Positions 27,448 through 34,925 of a stretch of DNA of 64,000 bases are shown here, in pieces. Origin of the DNA: Nocardioides daedukensis (GTDB lineage Bacteria > Actinomycetota > Actinomycetes > Propionibacteriales > Nocardioidaceae). Below the pieces are notes generated by a model. That model searched no databases and was not told where the DNA came from. It saw only the letters and a program-made list of their open reading frames with translations. The position numbers were made by a program, and so were the translations under genes. Positions within the stretch are counted from its first letter, which is position 1. Each line of letters opens with the position of its first letter. The stretch spans positions 1,116,001-1,180,000 of the forward strand of contig NZ_JACCAA010000001.1 in NCBI RefSeq assembly GCF_013408415.1, given 5' to 3'.

Positions 27448-28695
27448 GTGTCACCACTCGCTGGCTACAAGCGCCTCTTCCGCCTGACCGGTCCCCTCTA
27501 TGTGGTCGTCGGTTTCCTTGCCCGACTTCCATTGGCGATGAGCCAGCTCGGCGTGCTGCTGCTCGTGGCGGGTATGACGGACAGCTATGGCGCGGGCGGC
27601 GCCTGTGCGGGAGCACTCGCCATCGCCAACGCGGTCGGCGCCCCGTTCTGGGGCAACCTCGCCGACCGGATCGGGCAGCGACCCGTCGTACTCGTCCAGT
27701 CCCTCGCCGGGGCCGCTGCACTCGCCGTTCTGTTGGTGACCACGCATGCGGGCGTGCCCTGGGCCTGGTCCGCAGTGGCAAGTGCAGCCGCCGGGCTGTT
27801 GATGCCGCAGGTCGGCCCGATGGCACGGGTGCGTTGGCGTCCGATCACCTCGCGCAGCGAGAACCAGACCCGGTTGGTCGACATCGCCTTCTCCTATGAA
27901 GGCGCCGCGGACGAAGCCTCGTTCGTGCTCGGGCCGGCGCTGATCGGGCTCGGCGTCTCCCTGGCCAGTCCCACCTTCGCCCTGTCCTCCGCCGCGGTGG
28001 TGCTGGCCGTCTTCGGTGCGTGGTTCGCCCTGCACCCGACAGCAACCCATGCACACGCCTCTCGTGAGACCGGGGACCACTCAGGGATCCGGCTGCTCAC
28101 CCCGGCGTTGGTCCTGCTGTGCACCTCGCAACTGGTGATCGGGACCGTGTTCGGCTCGGTGCAGACCGGCACCTCGGTGCTGGCAACCGACGTCGGTCAG
28201 CCCGGGTTGACCGGCTATTTCCATGCCCTGCTCGGAGTCGGATCGGTGATCGCCGGGCTCTGCATCACGATGCTCCCGGAATCCTTCGCCCTGCCCGCGC
28301 GACTGCGCTGGTTCGCCGTGACGCTGCTGGTACTGGCCACGCCCCTGCTGGTCGTCGACTCGCTGGCCGTGCTGGCCCCGGTCCTGCTGGTGCTCGGCAT
28401 CAGCATCGCGCCCTACATGATCACGACGTTCACCCTCGGCGAGCGGATCACGCACCGATCAAGGACAAGTGCGGCGATGACGCTTCTCGCTGCCGCCACC
28501 GGACTCGGATATGCGATCGGCGCCGGCATCGCCGGTCAGCTCGCGGACTGGGGCGGACAGACGCCGGCGTTCGCCGTCACCGTCGGTGCAGGTGTGGTGG
28601 CCATCCTCGTGTCCTGGGGTGGGAGCAGCGTCGTCACCCGTTCGGAGGAGGCCGCCGCCTCGCGGAGTCAACCGTCGCCGGTCGACTCGGCCTGA
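27448..28695 (+). CDS. MFS transporter
   Basis: The 415-aa protein has twelve hydrophobic segments. The loop between helices 2 and 3 carries the MFS signature GNLADRIGQRPVVL (a form of GxLaDrxGrR), and the second half has a weaker repeat. A long polar loop around residues 145-160 and another at 200-215 divide the halves. It looks like a drug- or sugar-efflux-type permease, but the substrate cannot be told. GTG 27448 is preceded by CTGGAG; the in-frame extension upstream lacks support. It is followed by the inverted repeat array at 28731. Confidence 0.82.
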   Translation: MSPLAGYKRLFRLTGPLYVVVGFLARLPLAMSQLGVLLLVAGMTDSYGAGGACAGALAIANAVGAPFWGNLADRIGQRPVVLVQSLAGAAALAVLLVTTHAGVPWAWSAVASAAAGLLMPQVGPMARVRWRPITSRSENQTRLVDIAFSYEGAADEASFVLGPALIGLGVSLASPTFALSSAAVVLAVFGAWFALHPTATHAHASRETGDHSGIRLLTPALVLLCTSQLVIGTVFGSVQTGTSVLATDVGQPGLTGYFHALLGVGSVIAGLCITMLPESFALPARLRWFAVTLLVLATPLLVVDSLAVLAPVLLVLGISIAPYMITTFTLGERITHRSRTSAAMTLLAAATGLGYAIGAGIAGQLADWGGQTPAFAVTVGAGVVAILVSWGGSSVVTRSEEAAASRSQPSPVDSA

Positions 28696-28730
28696 TCACG
28701 GCCCTCTCATTCGCATTTGCGCGCTCCGGG

Positions 28731-28907
28731 CTAACTGATGGGTTGGGGTCGGCGCCTGCACTAACTGATGGGTTGGGGTCGGCGCCTGCACTAACTGATG
28801 GGTTGGGGTCCTCAAATGATGATCTGAGAGACCCAACCCATCAGTTACGCACCCTGAGAGACCCAACCCATCAGTTACACACCCCGAGAGACCCAACCCA
28901 TCAGTTG
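28731..28907. repeat. Array of three direct plus three inverted 30-bp repeats
   Basis: Three copies of CTAACTGATGGGTTGGGGTC start at 28731, 28761 and 28791, each pair separated by GGCGCCTGCA. After about 20 bases come three reverse-complement copies containing GACCCAACCCATCAGTT at 28830, 28860 and 28890. Both halves have an exact 30-bp period, so the whole can fold into a very long stem or a set of nested hairpins. It lies between convergent genes, has no coding potential in either strand, and lacks the many variable spacers of a CRISPR array. Confidence 0.9.
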
Positions 28908-28941
28908 CGCACCCCGACAAGCAGCAGGACCAGCGGGTCGT

Positions 28942-29553
28942 TCAGCTGGCATCCACGTCCGCACCGAATTGCTCGGCGAGCAGGACTGCGCCGGCCACGT
29001 CCAGCTTGGTTCGCCGCAGGCGAGCAGCCGTGAGGTCGACCCTGTCGAGCGAGGCACCGCGCAGGTCTGCCCCGGACAACTTGGCCTCGCGCAGGTTGGC
29101 CGCATCGAGCTGGGCTCCACGCAGGACGGTCCCTGACAGGTCAGCCAGGGACAGGTCGGCCTCGCGCAGGTCGAGACCGGAGAGGTCGAGCTTGCTGAGG
29201 TTGATCCCCCGCAGGGTGACCCCGCGCCACTGACCGCCCAGCACCTTGATCGGTCGCAGGATGCAGTCGGTGAAGACCGAGCCGCTCATCTTGCAGCCCT
29301 CGAAGGTCACGTCGAAGAAGTTCGTCCGCTGGAAGTCGCAGGCGATGAATGCCGAGTGGGTGTGGGTGCTCGCGTTGAACCGCGATCCGTGGAACGTGCA
29401 CTGGTCGAAGATCGCACCGGAGCTGGTCACCTCGGAGAAGTCGACGTCACTGAAGGTGCATCGCACGAATCGCGTGGCGCCCAGGTCGTCGGCATACCAG
29501 TCCTCCCCGCGGTAGTGCTGGTCCTCGGCCGACCCGTCGCTCACGTCATTCAC
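28942..29553 (-). CDS. Pentapeptide-repeat protein
   Basis: The roughly 203-aa protein is built of A(D/N)LxX repeats forming a right-handed quadrilateral beta-helix. An N-terminal stretch with phenylalanine-centred repeats (TFSDVDFSEV, CDFQRTNFFDVTF) is followed by a leucine-centred stretch (INLSKLDLSGLDLREADLSL, ANLREAKLSGADLRGASLD). Some relatives mimic DNA and protect gyrase from quinolones; no such role can be claimed here. The start is taken as GTG 29553; another GTG three codons on is possible. It is downstream of the biotin repressor gene on the same strand. Confidence 0.82.
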   Translation of the reverse strand: MNDVSDGSAEDQHYRGEDWYADDLGATRFVRCTFSDVDFSEVTSSGAIFDQCTFHGSRFNASTHTHSAFIACDFQRTNFFDVTFEGCKMSGSVFTDCILRPIKVLGGQWRGVTLRGINLSKLDLSGLDLREADLSLADLSGTVLRGAQLDAANLREAKLSGADLRGASLDRVDLTAARLRRTKLDVAGAVLLAEQFGADVDAS

Positions 29554-29584
29554 GTGCCACACCGTACGGCGTTGCTGCCGCGCC

Positions 29585-30154
29585 TCAACGACGTCGGGTG
29601 CTGACCTCGGCGTGCACCCGGATCCCATCGACCACCAGGCCCAGTCCGAGGTCGAAGTCGGAGCGCTCGCGCGGCTCGTCAGCGATGGCGCCGACACTGG
29701 CCGCCTGCATCTGGGTCTGCTCCTGCAGGGCGTGGCCGAGCACGAAGTGCAGCACCGTGTTGACCGCGACCGGTAGCACCGCCTCGGGGAGGTCGGCGCC
29801 GGAGAGCGCCTCTGCCAGGTCTTCGTCGGGTCGGGCCGCACCGAGGCCGAAGGCGTGCACGGTCGCTACCAGCTCGGCGCCGTCGCGCCAGGCCAACATC
29901 GCGTCGCGGAGCTCCCGGCCCAACTCGAGGACCTTCGCATCCCAGCCCGAGGCCGAACGCTCACGACGGCCGCGCTCGAGGATCTCGTCTGCCAGAGCCG
30001 CCAGCAGCGTCTGCTTGTTGGCGAAGTGGTGATAGAGCGCGGAGGGCTGTACGCCGAGCTCACTGCCCAGGCGACGCATCGACAAGTCAGCCAACCCATA
30101 GGCGTCGAGCACCGTCAGGGCCCGATCGATGATGTCGGTCCGGCGATAGCGCAA
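29585..30154 (-). CDS. bioQ: TetR-family repressor, probable BioQ
   Basis: This 189-aa TetR protein has its helix-turn-helix at residues about 25-45 (LSMRRLGSELGVQPSALYHH) and a C-terminal TetR_C-type ligand domain. It is divergent from bioY, with a 124-base intergenic region that contains a TGAAC-N3-GTTCA palindrome. A perfect version of the same palindrome lies between bsaP and bioB. BioQ of corynebacteria and mycobacteria is a TetR repressor of biotin genes acting at such TGAAC-centred sites, so the assignment rests on family, context and operator together. Confidence 0.8.
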   Translation of the reverse strand: MRYRRTDIIDRALTVLDAYGLADLSMRRLGSELGVQPSALYHHFANKQTLLAALADEILERGRRERSASGWDAKVLELGRELRDAMLAWRDGAELVATVHAFGLGAARPDEDLAEALSGADLPEAVLPVAVNTVLHFVLGHALQEQTQMQAASVGAIADEPRERSDFDLGLGLVVDGIRVHAEVSTRRR

Positions 30155-30198
30155 CGTGTTCTCCCTCCCCGGTCTTCTGGTGTGTGACCACTTACTCT

Positions 30199-30219
30199 AA
30201 CCTGAACACTGTTCAGCTT
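30199..30219. promoter_or_regulatory. BioQ-type operator before bioY/bioQ
   Basis: The palindrome has left arm AACCTGAAC, spacer ACT and right arm GTTCAGCTT, one mismatch short of a perfect 9-3-9 repeat. It lies in the bioQ-bioY divergent promoter region. Confidence 0.8.
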
Positions 30220-30278
30220 GCGGCGCCGGACCGCGGGCATTCCGTCAGCACGACATCCGACCAGAAGAGAATTCGACC

Positions 30279-30890
30279 ATGCCACGTCGCACCTCCACCT
30301 CCACCCCCACCGACATCGCCCTGATCTCGGGGTTCGCTGCGCTGATCGCGGTCGCGGCAATCCTGCCCGCGATCAACGTCGCCGGCCCGGTCCCGATCAC
30401 ACTGCAGACCTTCGCCGTACTCCTGGCTGGCGCCGCCCTCGGTGCCGTCCGCGGCTTCTTGGCCGTCCTGCTCTACATCGCGGTCGGCGCGGCAGGTGTC
30501 CCGATCTTCTCCGGCGGCGCAGCAGGCCTCGGCGTACTCTCCGGCCCGACCGCGGGCTATCTCTTCGGCTTCGCGTTCGCGGCGGCACTGTGCGGCCTGA
30601 TCGTCCAGTCCCTGCCGCGGAAGAAGATCCAGACCAGCGTCCCGCTCATCTTCGTCGCCGGCCTGGTGAGCAGCGCCCTGTTCATCCACACAGCAGGGAT
30701 GGCCGGCCTGGTGTTCCGCGCCGACATGACGTGGGCGCAGGCGTTCGACATCGACAAGGTCTTCTGGATCGGCGACGTCATCAAGAACGTGGCAATGGCG
30801 CTCGTCGCGACCGCACTCCACCGCGCCTTCCCCGACCTGCTCGACCGTCGCCCGCGGCGCTCGGACGTCGAGGCGCCGACACCCGCGTGA
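30279..30890 (+). CDS. bioY: Biotin transporter substrate-binding component BioY
   Basis: BioY is the S-component of the biotin ECF transporter, an integral membrane protein that binds biotin with high affinity. The 203-aa protein has six helices and the family motifs NVAGPVPITLQTFAVLLAGA, LYIAVGAAGVPIFSGGAAG and LSGPTAGYLFGFAFAA. It is the first gene of an operon with the ECF ATPase (4-base overlap) and permease, and is preceded by a BioQ-type operator. Import of biotin, and possibly dethiobiotin, is the expected role. Confidence 0.95.
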   Translation: MPRRTSTSTPTDIALISGFAALIAVAAILPAINVAGPVPITLQTFAVLLAGAALGAVRGFLAVLLYIAVGAAGVPIFSGGAAGLGVLSGPTAGYLFGFAFAAALCGLIVQSLPRKKIQTSVPLIFVAGLVSSALFIHTAGMAGLVFRADMTWAQAFDIDKVFWIGDVIKNVAMALVATALHRAFPDLLDRRPRRSDVEAPTPA

Positions 30891-31573
30891 GTGGCATCGA
30901 GCTCACAGACGTCTCGGTCCGGCCCGCCGGCAACGACGATCTGGTCATCCTGAAGCCCACGACGCTCTCGCTGACCGAGCACCGGATCGCACTGATCGGG
31001 CCGAACGGATCGGGCAAGTCGACCTTGGCGCGACTGCTCAACGGGCTGGTCGAGGCGAGCACCGGTCGAGTGGAGGTCGAGGGCCTCGACGTCGCCAAGC
31101 ACGGCGCCGAGGTACGCCGTCGAGTCGGCTTCGTCTTCACCGATCCAGCCGCGCAATTGGTGATGCCGACGGCGGCGGAGGACGTCGCCCTGTCGTTGCG
31201 CAAGCAGGTCCGCAACAAGAAGGACAGGCTCGCTGCCGCGCTCGAGGTCCTCGAGGCCCATGGCCTGGGCGGGCTCGGCGACCGCAGCGTGCACACCCTC
31301 TCGGGCGGCCAGAAGCAGCTGCTCGCCATGGCCGGCGTGCTCGCGACTCGACCGTCCATCCTGGTCGCGGACGAGCCCACCACGCTGCTCGACCTGCGCA
31401 ACTCACGCCGGATCGCCGAGCTCCTCTTCGGGATCGACCAGCAGCTGGTCCTGGTCACGCACGACCTCGATCTCGCTGCGCAATGCGATCGCGCACTCGT
31501 GATCGACCAGGCCCGCGTCGTCTTTGACGGGGCGGCCCCTGACGCGGTCGCGCACTACCGGGCGATGGTCTGA
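30887..31573 (+). CDS. Energy-coupling factor ABC ATPase of the biotin transporter (BioM-like)
   Basis: The 228-aa ABC ATPase has Walker A LIGPNGSGKSTLARL (K44), a Q-loop-like FTDPAAQLVMPTAAEDVA segment typical of ECF ATPases, signature HTLSGGQKQLLAMAG, Walker B PSILVADEPTT and switch VLVTHDLDLA. GTG 30887 overlaps the bioY stop (GTGA). One ATPase gene serves both sites, as in BioMNY systems of actinobacteria and proteobacteria. Confidence 0.92.
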   Translation: MSGIELTDVSVRPAGNDDLVILKPTTLSLTEHRIALIGPNGSGKSTLARLLNGLVEASTGRVEVEGLDVAKHGAEVRRRVGFVFTDPAAQLVMPTAAEDVALSLRKQVRNKKDRLAAALEVLEAHGLGGLGDRSVHTLSGGQKQLLAMAGVLATRPSILVADEPTTLLDLRNSRRIAELLFGIDQQLVLVTHDLDLAAQCDRALVIDQARVVFDGAAPDAVAHYRAMV

Positions 31574-31589
31574 TCGTGGAGCACCAGGG

Positions 31590-32204
31590 ATGAGACAGGA
31601 CACACTGCTGGGCGATTACCGCCCCGGCTCGACATGGCTGCACCGGCTGACCCCGGGTCCGAAGCTGTTCGCCCTGGCGGTGATCGCCGTGGTCCTCGTC
31701 GCCCTGAGGGAACCGGCTCTCGCCCTGGGCGCGCTCGCCATGGCCACGATGCTGGTCCTCTGGTCGGGCATGGGCATCGCGACGGCGGTGCGGACCCTGC
31801 GCCGGATCGCGATCATCGCGCTGCTGCTCGGCGCCTGGCTGGTCTGGCAGCACAGCTGGGCACGCGCCGTCGACTCGGTCGGGGACCTCGCGGCGCTCGT
31901 GCTCTTCGCATCGGTCTTGACTGCGACCACGGCGGTCGACGACCTCCTCGACACGATCGTCCGGTTGTTGCAGCCGCTGCGTCCCTTCGGTGTCAACCCG
32001 GAGAAGGTCTCACTGGCCTTCTCCTTGGCGCTGCGAGCGATCCCGACCACGCTCGAGATCGCCGAGCAGACCCGAGACGCGGCCATCGCGCGGGGGCTCC
32101 AGCGCAGTCCTCGCGCACGGCTGACGCCCCTGGTGATCAGGGTCGTCGCGAACGCCCGCGCGACCGGTGAGGCCCTGCATGCTCGCGGGATCGGGGACGA
32201 CTGA
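31590..32204 (+). CDS. Energy-coupling factor transmembrane protein of the biotin transporter (BioN-like)
   Basis: This 204-aa EcfT/CbiQ-type membrane protein starts MRQDTLLGDYRPGSTWLHRL. It has four to five helices and, near the C-terminus, the two Ala-Arg-Gly coupling motifs (AAIARGLQ and ALHARGIG) that contact the ATPases. It follows the ATPase gene by 16 bases and completes the bioY-ecfA-ecfT operon. Confidence 0.9.
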   Translation: MRQDTLLGDYRPGSTWLHRLTPGPKLFALAVIAVVLVALREPALALGALAMATMLVLWSGMGIATAVRTLRRIAIIALLLGAWLVWQHSWARAVDSVGDLAALVLFASVLTATTAVDDLLDTIVRLLQPLRPFGVNPEKVSLAFSLALRAIPTTLEIAEQTRDAAIARGLQRSPRARLTPLVIRVVANARATGEALHARGIGDD

Positions 32205-32333
32205 GTCGTACGTCGCACTCGCGTGCCTGATTCACGCCCCGAACCGCGCCCCCGTCTCCTGCCCCGTCGGGTGTCCGTCTCGTGACTCCGCATCACGCCA
32301 CCGGCGCCCTCCGGACGGACAGCGTGCGGCGGG

Positions 32334-32519
32334 TCAGACGCGGATCTCTCCGTGCTCGCGACACGTCGCGGTCCATCCGAGTGGGCTCGACTGCACCCGC
32401 AACCCGGCCCGGCACTGCGGACAGAAGCGAGGCGCTTCCTGGAAGTTGTCGAGCTCGCAGTCAGTGTGGTCCGAATCGGCAGCTGAACCACCGCAGTGGC
32501 TGCAGTACGGCGTACTCAT
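32334..32519 (-). CDS. bsaP: Biotin synthase auxiliary protein BsaP
   Basis: The 61-aa cysteine-rich protein opens MSTPYCSHCGG and contains RFCPQCRAGLRVQ and SPLGWTATCREHGE. These blocks match the small mycobacterial protein encoded next to bioB (Rv1590 type), described as BsaP, an iron-sulfur auxiliary factor needed for BioB activity. Cysteines are at 6, 9, 21, 33, 36 and 53. Here the gene is divergent from bioB rather than downstream, and the two start codons flank the perfect BioQ palindrome, so they are probably co-regulated. ATG 32519 is the conserved start. Confidence 0.85.
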   Translation of the reverse strand: MSTPYCSHCGGSAADSDHTDCELDNFQEAPRFCPQCRAGLRVQSSPLGWTATCREHGEIRV

Positions 32520-32617
32520 CGCGTCAGCGTAGTCGGCCGACGTAGTCACCCGTGGACACCGTCCGTGCGGCGTCCCATCGCCGGACCCCACGTTGCAGCC
32601 GCGCCTTCGAAGCCCTA

Positions 32618-32638
32618 ACCTGAACACCGTTCAGGTTG
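32618..32638. promoter_or_regulatory. Perfect BioQ-type operator between bsaP and bioB
   Basis: A perfect 9-3-9 palindrome: AACCTGAAC, spacer ACC, then the exact reverse complement GTTCAGGTT. It lies 24 bases before the bioB ATG and about 100 bases before the bsaP ATG, and is the same motif as at 30199-30219. Confidence 0.88.
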
Positions 32639-32662
32639 CCTATGGGCCAAGGAGCCACTCAC

Positions 32663-33859
32663 ATGACGATCCAGTTCGACCTGATCGCCGATCGCATCCT
32701 CGCCGGTGGTCTGGCGAACGAGACCGAGGCCCTCGAGGTGTTGCGCACATCGGACGCAGAGGTGCTCGGTGCGGTCTCGGCCGCGGCCCGACTGCGTCGC
32801 GCGCACTTCGCGAACACCGTGAAGGTGAACTATCTGGTGAACCTGAAGTCGGGGCTGTGCCCGGAGAACTGCAACTACTGCTCGCAGGCGCTGGGCTCAC
32901 AGGCGCCGATCCTCAAGTATTCATGGCTCTCGAAGGACGAGGCCCTTCGGCAGGCAGGTGCTGGCCTGCGCGGCGGCGCAACCCGAGTGTGCATGGTCTC
33001 CTCGGGGCGAGGCCCCTCGGACCGTGATATCGACAAGGTCGTCGAGATGACCGAGGCGATCAAGCAGGAGCATGCCGGCGTCGAGGTCTGCGCCTGCCTG
33101 GGCCTGCTCAAGGACGGCCAGGCCGAGCGGCTCAGGACGGCCGGGGTGGATGCCTACAACCACAACATCAACACCGCCGAGAGCAACCACGACACCATCG
33201 TCCAGACGCACAGCTATGCGGACCGGATCGAGACCATCGACAAGGCCAAGGGCGCAGGTCTCTCCCCCTGCTCCGGCTTGATCGCCGGGCTCGGCGAGAG
33301 CGACGAGCAGCTGGTCGAGGCACTCTTCGCACTCAGGCAACTCGATGCTGACTCGATTCCGGTGAACTTCCTGATGCCCTTCGACGGAACCCCCTACGAG
33401 AACACCTGGGAGCTTTCTCCGCTGCACTGCCTGAGGATCCTGACGATGGCCCGGTTCGTCTGCCCGGACAAGGAGATCCGCATCGCCGCAGGCCGTGAGA
33501 TGCACCTCCGTTCTCTGCAGGCGACAGCACTGCAGGTCGCCAACTCGATCTTCCTCGGCGACTACCTCACCTCCGAGGGACAGGACGCCCGGGCCGACCT
33601 GGAGATGCTGCGCGACAACGGGTTCGTGATCCTGGGCCATGAGGAGGCCTTCAACGACGCCACGTTCGACGAGGTCTTCAACCCATCGAGCCGTGCCTCC
33701 TCCGCTGCCTCTGCGAGCGCGTCATGTGCGTCCAGCAGCAACTTCGGCACCGACTGCGGCGGTTGCGCGCAGACAGACACCACTCACGGGTCTGGTCAAG
33801 AAGCCAGGCCGGCGATCCGTCGCCGCGGCGCCGGCACCCAGGCCCCTGCCAACGCCTGA
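32663..33859 (+). CDS. bioB: Biotin synthase
   Basis: BioB is a radical-SAM enzyme that inserts sulfur into dethiobiotin to make biotin. The 398-aa protein has the SAM-cluster motif CPENCNYC (C66, C70, C73), [28 protein letters not shown] and [14 protein letters not shown]-terminal extension of about 60 residues is Ser/Ala-rich with a Cys cluster ([14 protein letters not shown]), seen in many actinobacterial BioB proteins. AGGAG at 32649-32653 fixes ATG 32663. Its stop overlaps the start of a bioA stub (TGATG), showing the original bioB-bioA-bioD operon order. Confidence 0.96.
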   Translation: MTIQFDLIADRILAGGLANETEALEVLRTSDAEVLGAVSAAARLRRAHFANTVKVNYLVNLKSGLCPENCNYCSQALGSQAPILKYSWLSKDEALRQAGAGLRGGATRVCMVSSGRGPSDRDIDKVVEMTEAIKQEHAGVEVCACLGLLKDGQAERLRTAGVDAYNHNINTAESNHDTIVQTHSYADRIETIDKAKGAGLSPCSGLIAGLGESDEQLVEALFALRQLDADSIPVNFLMPFDGTPYENTWELSPLHCLRILTMARFVCPDKEIRIAAGREMHLRSLQATALQVANSIFLGDYLTSEGQDARADLEMLRDNGFVILGHEEAFNDATFDEVFNPSSRASSAASASASCASSSNFGTDCGGCAQTDTTHGSGQEARPAIRRRGAGTQAPANA

Positions 33860-33996
33860 TGCAGACCGGAGCCAATCGGGTCATGCTGACCATCGACGGT
33901 GTCGAGGTCATCGATGCGATGAGCTCGTGGTGGTCGGCGATCCATGGAGGTGTACGTCGTGACCCGCGCCGGGCTGGGAACCCTCAATCACACTGA
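33859..33996 (+). pseudogene. bioA: Remnant of bioA (7,8-diaminopelargonate aminotransferase)
   Basis: An ATG overlapping the bioB stop opens a 45-codon frame. Residues about 9-30 (LTIDGVEVIDAMSSWWSAIHG) match the conserved N-terminal DAMSSWW-AIHG block of BioA. After the glycine at about 33948 the similarity stops abruptly and the frame runs on into sequence that encodes BioD in another frame. The usual N-terminus and more than 350 downstream residues, including the PLP lysine, are gone. This is a deletion relic, not a functional enzyme. Confidence 0.8.
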
Positions 33997-34198
33997 GCTC
34001 GCCGTGGACGCACTGCGTGCCCGCGGCATCGAGCCGGTCGGACTGATCGTCGGATCCTGGCTGGCCCGTCCGGGCACCGTAGAGATCTGCAAACTCGAGG
34101 ACCTGCCGCGACTGACCGGCGTACGAATCGCCGCCGTCCTCCCCGAGGGCGCCGGCACCCGAGAGGCTCCAGCCTTCGTCGCTGAGGCGATCTCCTGA
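33944..34198 (+). pseudogene. bioD: Remnant of bioD (dethiobiotin synthetase), C-terminal part only
   Basis: This 84-codon open frame reads VYVVTRAGLGTLNHTELAVD, then VGLIVGSWLARPG, EDLPRLTGV and VLPEGAG, which is the C-terminal third of BioD (TRAGLGTLNH is a family motif). The N-terminal P-loop half is absent. It joins the bioA remnant out of frame at about 33949, consistent with one deletion that removed most of bioA and the first part of bioD. The frame has no internal stop, so the loss may be fairly recent. An annotation pipeline may call it a small BioD. Confidence 0.78.
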
Positions 34199-34210
34199 AT
34201 CACATCCCCT

Positions 34211-34286
34211 CGAGCCGGCAGTTGTTGACACATCTGATGGTCAACAACTGCCGGCTCGGCGCGAACAAGCGTCAACAACTGCCGGG
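34211..34286. repeat. 19-bp inverted repeat plus an extra copy of one arm
   Basis: CGAGCCGGCAGTTGTTGAC (34211-34229) and its exact reverse complement (34240-34258) flank a 10-base loop. A third copy of the arm, GTCAACAACTGCCGG, follows at 34271-34285. The region separates the bioD remnant from the convergent FMN reductase gene and can act as a terminator; the spare arm allows an alternative pairing. Confidence 0.85.
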
Positions 34287-34296
34287 TGGACGAGGA

Positions 34297-34836
34297 TCAG
34301 GCGGTCGGCTCGGCGTCGACCAGCGCCTGCACGGCATCGGCGAACTTCGCCACGACGGCCTCGTCGGCGAGGATGTCACCCTCCATGGCCGACTGGGAGA
34401 CCACGATGTGCTCGACGACCTGGGCACCGGCGATGGTTGCCGACTTCTGGGTGTGCTCGTGGGCCCACTTGCCGCCGTAGGGGGTCGGGGTCGCACCGAT
34501 GACGGCGAACGGCTTGCCCACGACGGCGCCGGCGCCGTAGGGGCGCGAGAGCCAGTCGATGGCGTTGTTCAGCACGGCCGGCATGGTGGCGTTGTACTCA
34601 GGCGTGACAGCCAGGACGCGGTCGGCCTCGGCCACGGTCTTGCGCACCAGGGAGGCAGCCTCGGGGACGGTCTCGCCGTCGAGGTCCTCGTTGTAGAACG
34701 GCAGGTCGCCCAGGCCTTCCACGATCTCCAGGGTGACACCCTCGGGAGCGTTGTCACGGAGGTTCTCGGCGATGCGGCGGTTGAGGGAGTCGGCGCGAAG
34801 GCTGCCGACGAGTACGGCAACGCGGGTGTCAGTCAT
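34297..34836 (-). CDS. NADPH-dependent FMN reductase family protein
   Basis: The 179-aa flavodoxin-like reductase has an N-terminal phosphate-binding loop VLVGSLRADSLNRRIAENL, the flavin-binding motif VTPEYNATMPAVLNNAIDWL with SRPYGAGAVVGKPFAVIGA, and TPYGGKWAHEHTQK. Such enzymes reduce FMN, quinones, azo dyes or chromate. It is divergent from a TetR regulator with a perfect 14-bp palindrome in the 89-base gap, so that regulator probably controls it. Confidence 0.9.
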   Translation of the reverse strand: MTDTRVAVLVGSLRADSLNRRIAENLRDNAPEGVTLEIVEGLGDLPFYNEDLDGETVPEAASLVRKTVAEADRVLAVTPEYNATMPAVLNNAIDWLSRPYGAGAVVGKPFAVIGATPTPYGGKWAHEHTQKSATIAGAQVVEHIVVSQSAMEGDILADEAVVAKFADAVQALVDAEPTA

Positions 34837-34880
34837 GGGGATCTCCTCGAGAGGTTGATTGTGGGAATTCGTGGATCAAA

Positions 34881-34894
34881 CGGACCGCGGTCCG
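34881..34894. promoter_or_regulatory. Candidate TetR operator between FMN reductase and regulator
   Basis: CGGACCGCGGTCCG is a perfect 14-bp palindrome, flanked by AAA on the left and CTTT on the right, in the divergent promoter region of the reductase and the TetR gene. Confidence 0.65.
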
Positions 34895-34925
34895 CTTTCA
34901 TTCCCAGCGCGTTAGGATCGAGTTC

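Noticed and set aside
28731..28907. CRISPR array
   Set aside because: Only three copies per half, half of them inverted, spacers of 10 bp that are nearly identical, and no cas genes.
29554..29841. N-terminal extension of the pentapeptide-repeat protein
   Set aside because: It overlaps the TetR (BioQ) gene in another frame and has no repeat character.
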